64,000 nt of DNA from Periconia sp. R9002 (lineage: Eukaryota; Ascomycota; Dothideomycetes; Pleosporales; Periconiaceae), in assembly GCA_023627715.1 (NCBI GenBank), contig JAMAHW010000056.1, forward strand, positions 2,545 to 66,544, in the 5' to 3' direction. Numbering within the stretch: the stretch's first letter is position 1; each line of letters opens with the position of its first letter. The notes beneath the pieces were generated by a model. It saw only the letters and a program-made list of their open reading frames with translations, did not search any database and was not told the DNA's origin. This document shows positions 33,320 to 44,403 of the stretch, in pieces. Position numbers and translations under genes: made by a program.

Positions 33320-34778
33320 ATGAACATCCCAAATTCTTCGACCGCGCCCGCCGCTGGCGAGTACGCTGGAGGTATGCATTGCGCTTATCGTTATCGCGCC
33401 TCATGACTGACAATTACACACAGACGAGGTTTCTGCGATCGTTCTCGACCCTGGATACTGGACGACCCGCGCCGGCTTTGCTGGCGAAGATGTTCCCAAA
33501 TCTGTATGCCCTTCCTTCTATGGTCAGCTCGACTCCGACTCTGGCTCGCAATACCTCTTTGGCGAGAACGCGATACATAACCCCCTCGGAAACTTGCAAA
33601 TAAAGAACCCATGGGGCTCTGACGGTATCGTCCAAGATTGGGACACTGCGACCAAGTTGTGGGAGTATGCGATCACATCGCGATTAACGGGCGCAAAGCC
33701 CAGTGACCCGAGCAAGAACGGTTTGAACGACGGCACAAACACAAACGGCGACGCTATGGATGTGGATATGGATGCGGTGGAGAATCAGGAGAAGCCACTC
33801 GAGGACAGCCCACTACTTGTGACGGAGCCAGGCTGGAACACCGCAAAGGCACGAGAGAAGTACATAGAAATCGCCATGGAGGACTGGGGCGCGCCAGCAT
33901 TCTACCTCCAAAAGACGGGTGTATTGGCCGCATTCGCCTCTGGCAAAGCTTCAGGCATCGTCATCGATGTCGGCGCATCGCACACATCGATCACACCCGT
34001 GCTCGATGGCATGGTCCTACGGAAGGGTGTCCAAAAGTCCCCTCTAGCAGGCAACTTCGTATCGAACCAAATCCGCCTCATTTTCAAGCAATCTCAGCCC
34101 GAAATCCCCTTAACACCTCACTACATGGTCAAATCCAAAACCCCCGTAGACGCAGGTGCCCCCGCCCAAGCAACCTACAAAACCTTCGCGACCCCACCGA
34201 CCGACTCCTTCCGCCGCCACGAAGAAGAACGCGTCCTCACGGAATTTAAAGAATCCGTCATCGAAGTCTGGGGCGGCAACGGGCGCCTCTCCAACGGCGC
34301 AAACGAAGACATCGCAAAGCAAATGCCAGGCCGCCCCTTCGAAATGCCCGACGGCTGGAACCAAGTCTTCGGTGTGGAACGCTTTAAGCCCGCAGAGGCC
34401 CTCTTCGACGCCAACGCCGCCCTCACCGACGCGGACAACCCCAAGCCCAAGGACGAACTCACCATCCCGCGCCTTGTCCAGCAGGCCGTCCAGCACGTCG
34501 ACGCCGACCAGCGTCCCCTCCTCCTCTCCAACATCGTCGTCACCGGCGGCTCCACCTTGCTCTACAAATTCAACGATCGCTTGAACTACGAAATCAACAA
34601 CATCTACCCCAGCACCCGCAATAAGCTCGTTGCTCCTGGTTCCGTCGTCGAGCGCAAGTACGCTGCGTGGATTGGCGGCAGCATCCTCGCGAGTCTGGGC
34701 AGCTTCCATCAGCTGTGGATCTCAAAGAAGGAGTATGAAGAGCACGGCCCGAGTATTGTGGAGAAGCGGTGTCGGTAG
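33320..34778 (+). CDS. ARP4: Actin-related protein 4 (NuA4 / SWR1 / INO80 subunit)
   Basis: Nuclear actin-related protein shared by the NuA4 acetyltransferase and the SWR1 and INO80 remodellers. Exon 1 (33320-33371) joins exon 2 (33424-34778) in phase 1 across a 52-nt intron, giving 468 aa. The junction restores GEYAGDEVSAIVLDPG, and exon 2 continues YWTTRAGFAGEDVPKSVCPS, the Arp4 form of the actin nucleotide-binding start. Further actin-fold blocks: SGIVIDVGASHTSITPV, the VVTGGSTLLYKFNDRL phosphate loop 2 region, and the C-terminal AAWIGGSILASLGSFHQLWISKKEYEEHG. An Asn/Asp-rich insertion (NGDAMDVDMDAVENQ) is at about residues 140-160. The last third is very GC-rich at third positions. Confidence 0.96.
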
Positions 34779-35329
34779 ATGACAGTTCCACGTGTGATTT
34801 GTTCGAAAGTTGTTGAATTTTTCTTCTTTCAATGTCTCGAGAAATGAAAACGAATGCGGGATACTTGTTAGGCAGGCAGGCGTCTTTTTAAGGTCCAAAA
34901 AAGCTAGTGAGATAGCATAATGTGATCAATCATCTGTTTCCCCCCTGCCGATTGAGATGGTGATACGTGTGTACGAGGGTTTATTGCTCCAAAACAAAGC
35001 TGCCTCGTTGCGTACTTAGGTACATACCCAGGTATGCGAAGTCATCAAGAAAACAAACATTTGCGGTTTAACTTGATGCCATTTTATACATAAAGAACTC
35101 TTGCGATGATGTGTCACCTTGTCAAGAATTTGAAAGCATAGGTGTCTCTTTTAGAAAATTGGTCACCTGTTGCACGAAAAAGTAGAATGCAAACGTTTTC
35201 ATTAATTTAATCGTCGTAGCCTGATAGTGCTCTGAGGTTCATCTGAGTGGGAAAATACATACAGCTCGTAGCCGTAGCCCACAGATATAGATTCACTTAT
35301 CCATCGGCGATGTCAACCGTGTTCCACAT
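34779..35329. other. Convergent 3' spacer, ARP4 and PUP1
   Basis: 551 bases between two 3' ends, AT-rich. It contains a diverged form of the TACCTAGGTA family (CTTAGGTACATACCCAGGTA, near 35016-35035). No gene seen. Confidence 0.55.
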
Positions 35330-36225
35330 CTACGAATCCACGTCCATTGTCTCTGCCGTCGCCGTGACACTATCGTCTTGCAGCTCGTGAACAGTGACAT
35401 ACTTGCTGATGTCCTCCTTGGTGATGATCTTCTCGTTCAACACTGCTGTGGTACCACGCTCAAACTTGTAATTCCTTGCCTTCTTGTCGCGAGTGTTGGG
35501 GGTCCTGTAGTTCCTCATCAGGGTAGTCTTCTCTTCGGTGATGACGGCGACGTCTACGTTGCTACCCGAACCCAGATCGTTCCAGATACCGGCCTCGATA
35601 GCGTCCGCGCACAGCTTGACAGCCTGATCCCTCGATAGATTCCTCTGCCACTGTGTTTCGAAGACAGACATGGCGGCAAGCGAACCAGAGCCCATGGTCA
35701 CGTACGGAAGTTTATCGGTGGAACCGTGGGCATGGACAGTGAATAGGTGGGACCCAGTGGGATCCACACCCGCAATGACAAGGTATGCACCGATGTGGCC
35801 TTGGTACCGGAAGAGATGCTGCTTCAACATTGTCATACATGTCACGACGCGGGGTTTGCGGCCGGTGGAGAGACTGTGGAGCTCGAGGTTTGACGAGATG
35901 ATGGCGGTCGTGAATTCAGTATCAGCCGCAGTACCTGCACCGGCACACCAAATCTGCGGGGCGATGTAGTGAAGTTTCTCGCAGTTCTGTATCCAAGAGT
36001 TAGACGGTTGTTCATGCCGGGTCGTGCGCTGAGCGCTGCGGGCAAACTTACTTTGTCTGCTACTATGGGTCCGCTGGTCGCTCGAGTATCTGCTGCAATC
36101 ACGACTCCGCCATCGAATAAGCAGCCGACAATGGTCGTTCCAGTGCTGGTTGCCTTGGGTAGTGGTACACCCTGTGCGTGAAGGGCGACATTACGGTTGT
36201 GGTTGGAGAAATCGAAGCCGGCCAT
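35330..36225 (-). CDS. PUP1: 20S proteasome beta2 subunit (trypsin-like)
   Basis: Catalytic beta-type subunit of the 20S proteasome, with trypsin-like activity. Exons 36052-36225 and 35330-35986 (65-nt intron, phase 0) give 276 aa. The propeptide is residues 1-29; autolysis before Thr30 in STGTTIVG exposes the N-terminal threonine nucleophile. Downstream blocks are [19 protein letters not shown], then across the intron [25 protein letters not shown], a clear beta2 sequence, and [15 protein letters not shown]. The C-terminal extension, which in this subunit wraps around beta3, ends in an acidic MDVDS. It is divergent from NUP159 and convergent with ARP4. Confidence 0.97.
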
Positions 36226-36908
36226 GATGGGTAGCGGCCGAGATGCAGATGTGTCAACGACGGGATAGGCGTTGGTGTATAATAAAGGAGCGAACAGTGA
36301 ATTTTATGGTGGTCGGATTGGCAGTCGTTGATATGGTCGTCAAGATACAAGTGTGGAGAGTAAGGCAGTGAGTGGTTACGCATCTGTAGACTAGCAGGCT
36401 GGAGCTCAAGCTCGGACTGCCAAGCCCTATCTCGACCTCATCCATGCAGCTTCTTTGTACGTATCATTGATCGCCCAAAAAAAATACATGCGAACTTTCC
36501 CAACTCGTGGGCAACGCGAACTACTTGGTAGAAGCTCCTGTCGCAGCTACCGTTTGCTCAATCAACACAAAAACCCCGTGGCCTCCACCCGAAACACAAT
36601 TCTACCTCAACCTTCCGTCACCAACTAGCCGCGACGCGCCTGTTGCGTCTATACGACAGCCACTCTTCTCAGCTTGAGCGTGCCTACCGCATCCACGCGC
36701 AGGCCACCCATTCCTCTTCACCATTTTCAGCAAAAGTTTCGAGCTTTTTCACCAGAGTAGTCCGCCTCGGCTCTCTCCACGCTCCTTTACTCCACCTCCA
36801 CCATCTCCGTCCTTATTACGATCAACCTCGTCCGCCGATGCAAACATTCGCCCGGTGATTCACAGGACACCATCGCGCGAGATCCGTACCGAGTATCTGC
36901 GCGCAAAG
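36226..36908. promoter_or_regulatory. Divergent intergenic region, PUP1 and NUP159
   Basis: 683 bases between opposite start codons. The NUP159 side is pyrimidine-rich and includes a short upstream ORF (36838-36858). No coding gene seen. Confidence 0.5.
36838..36858 (+). promoter_or_regulatory. Six-codon upstream ORF before NUP159
   Basis: ATG CAA ACA TTC GCC CGG TGA ends 50 bases before the NUP159 start codon. If it is inside the 5' leader, it could reduce initiation at the main start. Whether it is transcribed is not shown by the sequence. Confidence 0.35.
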
Positions 36909-39900
36909 ATGGCTTTTGCCTCCAGCAATGCTTCCCATCATGCGGCCTCGGTCCATCAAGGCTCTGAAATAGCAGAAATTAACACAGAGGTAACCAAATT
37001 TCGGCCTCTCTTGCGTTATGATGCATCTTGCTGACTCTTTACCATAGTTAATCGGCTTCACTGCCCTTGGCCAGGGAGTCGAAGGCGCATCCAAACTTAA
37101 ACTTCTTCCGACTCCATGGCCCAGCGACAACCTGCCTCCGGCTTCTGCCACCCTTCTCGCCGTAGCATCGATGCGCGGTCTTCTAGCCGCAGCTTCACCA
37201 GATACTCTTACATTATCATACACCCGGAACGTGCGCGAGGCATTCCAGCAGAAGCCCGGAAAAAAGGACGTTATTGGGGATTTCCAACCTCACCTCACAA
37301 TCCCCATTCAACAACCGCGTCATGTCGCTTTTTCTGCCGATGAAGATTTCCTCGTAGTCAGTCTGGAGAATGGGGGTAACTTGCTCGTATACAACGTGGA
37401 TGCTCTTCTTCGGGGTGAAACGAAGCCAGAACGACAATTGGACACCGACAACGACCCCGTCCGTGCATTGTTACCCAACCCAAATCCCGCCTGGGCACAT
37501 TACGTCCTTGTTATTGGCGATTCGGGTCGGTTAGAAATTGCAGATATATCGGAAAGCCAGAAGGTCCTCATCAAAAGCAAGGGCGTAACTTGTGCTTCGT
37601 GGAGTGTGAAAGGGAAGGCCTACGCGGTTGGATTTCAAGACGGAACCGCAGCCGTCTTTATGACCACTGACAAAGAACTTGGCACAATACCTCGTCCACC
37701 TGAACTGGATGGGGATTATTATGGTCAGTCCGATTGCAAGACTCGATATTGCGTTATGAAAGCTAATTCCATCAGTTTCGAACATTGCTTATCTTGGCAA
37801 CGACGACTTTTTTGTCACTCATAGCCCATCTCCTGATAACGGAGATGCAGACCCTACTGGTGTAAAGTATCATTTTGTCAAAACCAAGTTTTTGAAGGAT
37901 GAAACCCCTAAATTCAAAGATTTCACTTTTCACGGAACTGGGTGGGACATCTTGTATCCACACATAGAGGGTGACGCACCTCCACGTCCGCTTCCGACAC
38001 GAATTTCGGTCTCGAGACTAAGGAAATGGGAGCCGAATCTTGAGGATATGCTCATCGTAGCGAGAGCCGACTCTTCTGAAGTCGTTGTCATTGCAAACAC
38101 AAGCAATAAAATTGCACCAGACCAAGATACTGTCAATGAATACCAACTCGTCTCGCTGCAGGATGCCAGGAGAGCTCAAGTTCCTCGCCAGGCCCTTGGG
38201 GAGGACATGGAGAGCGCTCCCATAGGTGAAGCATTGGATCTCTCCGGTTCTGAAAAGGTTCCACGACCAGCAAAACGTCTATTAGAAGTTGTCGAAGAAT
38301 CTCCAGGACCACTACCAGCATACTTCGTGCTCACACATGAGGGTCTTTTAGCAGCATGGTGGGTTGTGTGGGATAAGTCACTAGAGGCAGGCACCAGTTT
38401 TGGGGCCCTCACTGCTGTCAATAAGACTGCTAGAGCAGCACCAGAAAAAGTTTCAGTCGACAAACCTCAATCCCTCTCATTATTAGGGCAACAATCATCA
38501 GGTTCTGACGGTGCAAAGAGCGCTTCTCCATCGAATCCTTTCGGAAAACCGCCTCAACCAGCCTTTGGACAGCCTGCTCAATTTGGACAGCCTGCTCAGT
38601 TTGGGCAACCCGCTCAGTTTGGGCAGACAGCCAAACCAACCCCATTCGGAGGTTCACCATTTGGCGCACCTGGTTCAAACTCTCAGACACCCCTTGCTCA
38701 GCCAAAGCCCAATCCATTTGGAGCTAAGCCGGGACCATCCCCTTTTGCTGGCTTTGGAAAGGCGAATACTAATTCATCGCCATTTGGCAATTTGCCTCAG
38801 AAATCAGGGTTTTCAGGGTTATCAAATCGGTCACATGGTTTGAGCCCGGAACCAAGTTTTGGCTCTACAGTTGGCTCTACGATCAACTTCACTGATTCGG
38901 GAACGGCTTCATGGGCAAAGGAGGGATCGTCATTTGGATCAACTGCTGAATCCAATACAAGTGGAACTGCAACTAATAGGAGGGAACGAGACGAAGAAAC
39001 TCCGACCCCTCAAGCCCCACCAGCACAACCAACAAGTTTACCTGACCTAGGTCCAGGAGGATTCAAACTCACAAGTTCCTTCAAACCTGACAGGACAACA
39101 ACAGAAGATGCAGGACAGCTTGGAGGTTCTGGTGGTGGCTCTCTTTTTGGCAACGCCTTTAGCGGAGCTTTGGCTGGTACGAGCTCGAAAGCCCCTGTCA
39201 CACCCCAACAAGAGAAATCAGCTATAGATCTCTCTACCACACCAGCAACTCAGCCGAAACCAATCTTCCAATATCCTGGAGGCATGAACAAATCTGCGCC
39301 AAAGTCGGAGGAAGATCTTCCGCCCAGTGCTGGAAGCTCCCCCGTAGAAGTAGAAGCTCCAAGCTCATCTGTGCCATCCTCGCCTCTTGAAAATGACAAT
39401 AAAGAGGATGAAGAAGAGAACGAGGAGGAGCAGGAGGAGGGAGAAGAGGAAGAAAGTAGCGATGAGGATCATTCAAGCGATATCTCGGTCGAGGAACAAG
39501 AAGATGATGACGCCGATCAACAAAGGGGATTCTTACCTTCAGATACTGCACGTAAAGTGCGCCCGCAATCTGGTTGGTTTTTGCAAGATAGTACTAATCG
39601 ACCCTCACAAATCCCCCCTGCTGCGCCAACACCACCTCCTGCATCTTCGCAGCCTTTCAAAGGATTCACACCCTTTGGGCAACTGCCTAAAACCAACCCC
39701 CTGTCGTCTGGTCAATCAACAGCACCAGCACCCGGCTCACTCTTCAGCGTAACAAATAAATCGACGGCCCACTTCATACCTGGTAGTCGCCCCAAGTCTA
39801 GTCTTCGCCCCTCGAGTCCTGTCCGCGTCGCGTCAACACCTGCTATCAATCCAACGCGGAGGGAGCCCCTACCCGGCTCGGGGTCTTCATTGACCGCATC

Positions 39901-41095
39901 AGTTCAACAAGCAGCGCAAGCAGAAATACCCGAACCAGAGGTGACTGATTTAGTTGACGATGAAGACGACCGGATTCGTCGGGAACTCGCAAGTGACATT
40001 GTACCTTCCAGAACTCTGGATCCATTTATTGCGCGCCAGGAATATAACGGGGACGCACTGGGTAAAAGAGGCCATGCTGCACAAATCGAAATTGTGTACA
40101 GAGATATCAATAGCATGGTGGATACACTCGGGTTGAATTTTCGCTCGCTGGAAGGTTTCATTCAATATCATCAGCAATCTCATCGAGAATCCCCTCCAAC
40201 CTTGGAGGACCTATACAAAATTAATGAGCAAGGTTTTAATGGATCCTGGTTCGAAGATTGGTCTCTTGCCGAGATGGACGACCTGAAAGTACTCGAGCAC
40301 CAACTTGAGCGCCAATTGGATGAAGGCCGGGTGCAGGCTGTGATTGATAAATTGACTCAATTGACACGTCTACTTCTCGATACAGGAAAACTATCCACGA
40401 AGATCAACGATGTCCGTCGTCAGATCATCAGTCGTAGAGATCCAGAGAAGCTCGAAGTGATCCGGAAAGCCTCGCTTCCGAAAGAACTTGCAGATCATCA
40501 AAAAATCTTACGGACTGAGTATGCACGTCTACTGGCATCGCTCGGTCAGGCTGAGGAGGCTGTCATGCTCCTCAAATCGAAGCTTGCATCTTACAACGCG
40601 GAACACGGAAAGACAGGTGCTGTACCCACCGTCGATGCGATCAAAAAAACCATCAGCAGGCTTATCTCGATCACGGAAAAGAAGAACAACGACATTACGC
40701 TTCTCGAGGCGCAGTTCCGCAAAGTTGGCTTAACCAATTCAAGCCGTCCAACATCCTCGTCATCACGACTGATCGGTACGCCCGCAAGGCGATCGCGTGC
40801 CGGTCGAGGCGAAAGTCCCTACGTTACACCACCGACAAACCGCAGCCATATCAGCTTGAGCAAATTGAATAGGACAGCAATGACACCAGAAGTAGATGAG
40901 ACGCCTACGAAAGGTTTCGGCCTTTTCTACACCCCAGAAGGATCGCCGTCAACGGATAGGACTCTAGCAAAGTTGGGAGAACTGGCCGACGACGATCTAG
41001 CGCGACTAAGGGAGAAAGCAAGGCGACGAAGAAACGCAGCAGAGAGCCTGGAGGATGTACTAGTGCGGAAAGGTGTTCGGCAGACCAGAGTGTAA
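36909..41095 (+). CDS. NUP159: Nucleoporin Nup159 (cytoplasmic-filament FG nucleoporin)
   Basis: FG nucleoporin of the cytoplasmic face of the pore; its beta-propeller docks the DEAD-box helicase Dbp5 for mRNA export. Exons 36909-36989, 37048-37723 and 37776-41095 (introns 58 and 52 nt) give 1358 aa. In order: N-terminal propeller (about 1-420: LIGFTALGQGVEGASKLKLL, PRHVAFSADEDFLVVSLENGG, GWDILYPHIEGDAPPRPLPTRI); an FG region with many FG/PFG motifs and tandem PAQFGQ; a long acidic Glu/Asp tract; a Pro/Ser-rich linker; and a C-terminal helical coiled-coil segment for anchoring to Nup82/Nsp1, followed by a basic tail. The second junction (donor GTCAGT) is required to read YY-VSNIAYLGN. Start 36909 gives the first exon MAFASSNASHHAASVH. 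Confidence 0.93.
38573..38626 (+). repeat. Three tandem 18-nt units encoding PAQFGQ
   Basis: Units at 38573-38590, 38591-38608 and 38609-38626 differ by a few synonymous bases and encode the same hexapeptide with one FG each. This is a coding minisatellite in the NUP159 FG domain that can change FG number without a frameshift. Confidence 0.9.
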
Positions 41096-41835
41096 TGGAT
41101 GAATGGGTTGAGCGATTGATTATCAGAGATACGATTATGTATGAATAGGTTTTTTTCCTTGTTCTTATCCTCAATGTTGTATGGATTGCCAGCATTTGAT
41201 TGAAAGGATTGTGGGTTGATGGGTAAGATGTTGACTATGGACTGTTTTGTCTCAGACTGGGCCTACTGGCCGTGAGTGACCGACGTCAGGTAGATGCATA
41301 CATAGGTACATATACATAGGTACTTATGTCGCCTACTTGCCAATTTGCCTTTGCAAGGAGGAGCGGTTTTCCAAGATAGAAAAATTGATTCGTATGAATG
41401 GAGTGAAGGCAGTGAGAACAAGGAAGAACGTTAAAAGTACATAAAGCTATAACAATGTTGGTAGTAGTTTTAGAAATTGTCATAACTAAAAACTATATAT
41501 ATCAATGATATGTACATAGAAGTCTACTAGCTTGAACATGCCCATGATGCTAGCACGTTTGATGAGCACCAGTTGAGTGGAGTATGAGTCACGTGACCAG
41601 TCGCGCTTTCGCGCCTGCCGTCTGTTGTCCCCCATGTGGCGCTGGTCTCCAGGGTCCACTAATGTTTCCTCCGGTTGTATTTATTATTGTTTGACACCTT
41701 CACCGCTTCCTCTACTTCCACGCACATTCCCCTCTCCACGTTTTACTGTCTGCAAAACATCCTTCAGTTTTCCAGCTCGACTGCCAACAACCCCCGCTAT
41801 TGCCTTATATACAGACTTGCCCCACATCCATCAAC
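41096..41835. other. ASF1 upstream region
   Basis: 740 bases between NUP159 and ASF1. The first part is AT-rich with ACATAGGTACATATACATAG-like words near 41300-41325. The part near ASF1 has TCACGTGA at 41589-41596 and TTTCGCGC at 41607-41614, then a pyrimidine-rich stretch. Short ORFs look spurious. Confidence 0.55.
41607..41614 (+). promoter_or_regulatory. E2F/MBF-like TTTCGCGC site upstream of ASF1
   Basis: TTTCGCGC lies 222 bases upstream of the ASF1 ATG, preceded by TCGCGC and, 11 bases further up, a TCACGTGA palindrome. This word matches the general E2F/SBF-MBF consensus used by S-phase genes; the function is inferred. Confidence 0.35.
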
Positions 41836-42834
41836 ATGTCCGTTGTCTCCCTCCTTAGCGTGGAGGTCAAGAACAATCCGGCCACGTTCAACGCGCCTTA
41901 TGAGTTTGAGATCACGTTCGAGTGTCTCGAGCAGCTTCAAAAGGGTAAGGCCGACGCCTTTTGTCGCAATGTCACGCGTTAATTGTTGTAACAGACCTCG
42001 AATGGAAGTTGACGTATGTTGGCTCTGCTACCTCGTAAGTGCCCCTCCAAAATATCTTCTCCGCCGCACAAACGTTGACAACCTCAGGAACGAGCATGAC
42101 CAGGAGCTCGAGTCTCTTCTCGTCGGCCCCATCCCCGTCGGTGTCAACAAGTTCCAATTCAACGCAGACCCTCCAGATCTGTCCCGCATTCCCAATAGCG
42201 AAATCATTGGTGTCACGGTCATCTTGCTTAGCTGCAGCTACGACGACCGAGAGTTTGTGCGCGTGGGCTACTATGTCAACAACGAGTACACAGACGAGGC
42301 CCTCGCACTCGAACCACCCGCCAAACCTGTTATTGAGAAAGTGCGACGAAACATTCTGGCAGAGAAACCGCGTGTTACTCGATTCGCGATAAAATGGTAT
42401 ATGACTCGTGCGGTATCTTGGTAACCAGGGCAACTGCTAATCTGGACAGGGATTCTGAGGAGACCGCTCCACCCGAGTTCCCCCCAGATCAGCCCGAAGC
42501 CGACCTCGTTGCAGATGGCGATCAGTATGGTGCTGAAGAGGAAGAGGACGAGGAGGAGGCTGAGGCTGAAGGTGCCGCTGTGGCTGAGGGTGACGACGCA
42601 GAGATGGCTGGTGGTGAAGATACCGCTGGACCTGTTGCTGACGAGGATGCAGCTTCGGAAGCCGGAAGCGAGGAAATCGACATCGAAGAGAGCGAAGGTG
42701 AAGATGAGGATGAGGAGGAGGTAGAGGAGGAGGGTGGTGATGACATGGAGATGGACGATGCTGGACCTGCCAATGATGACCAGAGTCGCCCTCAGCAGCC
42801 TGTCCCTCCAAACGCCGATGTCATGGTTCACTAA
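41836..42834 (+). CDS. ASF1: Histone H3-H4 chaperone Asf1
   Basis: Chaperone that hands H3-H4 to CAF-1 and HIRA during nucleosome assembly. Four exons, 41836-41944, 41995-42034, 42088-42396 and 42450-42834, give 280 aa; the introns are 50-53 nt. The 40-nt exon 2 is needed to read [16 protein letters not shown]. The immunoglobulin-like core (about 1-155) starts [20 protein letters not shown] and includes [15 protein letters not shown] and [18 protein letters not shown], where the last intron splits the Trp codon. The C-terminal ~120 residues are almost all Asp, Glu, Ala and Gly, the acidic tail typical of fungal Asf1. Start and order of exons are well supported by the conserved core. Confidence 0.97.
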
Positions 42835-44403
42835 ATCTCACGAACCTAGCATCTGCTCTGCGATGTCGATGCAATTTTGAATTCGCGTCCCTTTGCAAAG
42901 GTCCTGTTAGGCTACTTGACTTGATCGAAGGGCTCGGATATTTGTGGAACTTTTGGAGGCGAAGTGTAGATACCATGGGATTACTGGGAAACGGATGCTA
43001 TGATTAATTGGGGTTTTGGATTTCTCTACATGATGACGGCCTCATGATTGAGGTATACATCCACCATGCTTTTGATTAGGCACGGGAACCCTCGTCTTGG
43101 GGGAAATGGAGAAAGAACAGCAATACAATATCAAAACGAACTACCCACGGTTGCATGGACCCTCTGCGGTGTGTGTCTATTTTAACACGACGTTGCTTGA
43201 GAGTGAACCGTATCATGTTTCTTGGCTGTCGCAGCTCGGTAACTATGCTGGGACGCAGGCGGATGATTAGAGACGGGTAAGTCAGCACCCTCCCGCGAGT
43301 GATGGAATTACTCAGGTGGGTATAGGCTTAACTCGCGATTCTCGCTTTACCTGATGGATGGTGCTGGACAGAGGGTAGCTTATGGATGGATACGGCGAGC
43401 AGCCAGGTGTGGCGGCGCCCCGACGCGTATACGCGGTGCAAGCCTGCCAGCAGCTACACAGCCTCCTCTTCATCATGCCCATAGATTCACCATTTGGGGA
43501 ATTGTTTCACGGAGCGCCTGTTTGACTGCGTAGATTGGGAATTCACACATGGCGGAATCAGACGTGTGTAGGGAGGCGGCGTCAGAGTAAGGCCCAATTA
43601 TGAGGGTTCCACGGGGGTGCATGCTTGCCCATCTCATGATTCAGTAATGGCATGGCAAATGACAGCGAGCGCCAGGTCCCCCGTGTTCGCGCCGGCCTTG
43701 CATGTCTTTTGGCTTTGGCGTGCTTATTGGGAGCGCGCCTATGTCAGGCTGTGTCTCCAAAAAGGGAGAGTCAGGATATGGAAGCAGAGGCAACCTCTAG
43801 AATGCACTGGTCAAGAAGCCGTCCCACGTTGGCTAGGTATCTTGTTTTTGCTTTTCTCGTCGCGTGTGTTTCAAGAGTGGACCAGTTTCGTTCCTGGTGG
43901 TTTTGCGGGTTCCTGCTTTATGGCCGCCCAGGTACCTCCTAGGTATACATCATTAGCTATAACATAGCCCCTCGGAGCCCTGGAGGGGTGCGTAGTCAGA
44001 GCACAAGCAACCGATGACCTCCGCGCCGCTACCCGTGGGCTGCTACCTAGGCATTATAATTAGGTCTACATCAGACGGCATTACGCAGCCCAACCGTTAC
44101 TCGTACAACTTCCCTGTTCCATCTCCACGTTCGTTGCCGTAGTCACAAACGTTCAAAAGACGAAGCTTTGCCTGACTTCCACGGCGCAGCTGACGAGCTC
44201 CCGTGAATACCAACCTTGGAACCTACCTACCATACCATCATACCCCCACCAAACACTGTCACCCCGCCTGCTCAGCGACAAACTTGTCTTATTTTGCGAT
44301 CCGCCTGTCTTGTACGGGTCGGGTCTCGATCCTCCGACTAATAACTACTGCTTACTCCTTGTCGCCAAACAACAAAGACTGGCAACCGAGACTGCAACCG
44401 GAT
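42835..44403. other. SKT5 upstream region
   Basis: About 1.57 kb without a credible gene. Two overlapping ORFs near 43617-43967 (116 and 96 codons) look spurious. Contains an ACGCGT at 43423-43428 and partial TACCTAGG words at about 43931-43943 and 44045. A long upstream region may fit a regulated wall gene, but that is inference. Confidence 0.5.

Noticed and set aside
34110..34709. 199-codon open frame antisense to ARP4
   Set aside because: GC-rich third positions of ARP4 keep the antisense frame open; the sense protein is clearly conserved.
42437..42831. Open frames antisense to the acidic tail of ASF1
   Set aside because: Their Pro/His/Ser content is just the reverse complement of Glu/Asp/Ala codons.
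43617..43967. 116-codon open frame upstream of SKT5
   Set aside because: A second frame overlaps it equally well, there is no domain, and the composition is Trp/Cys-rich without pattern.
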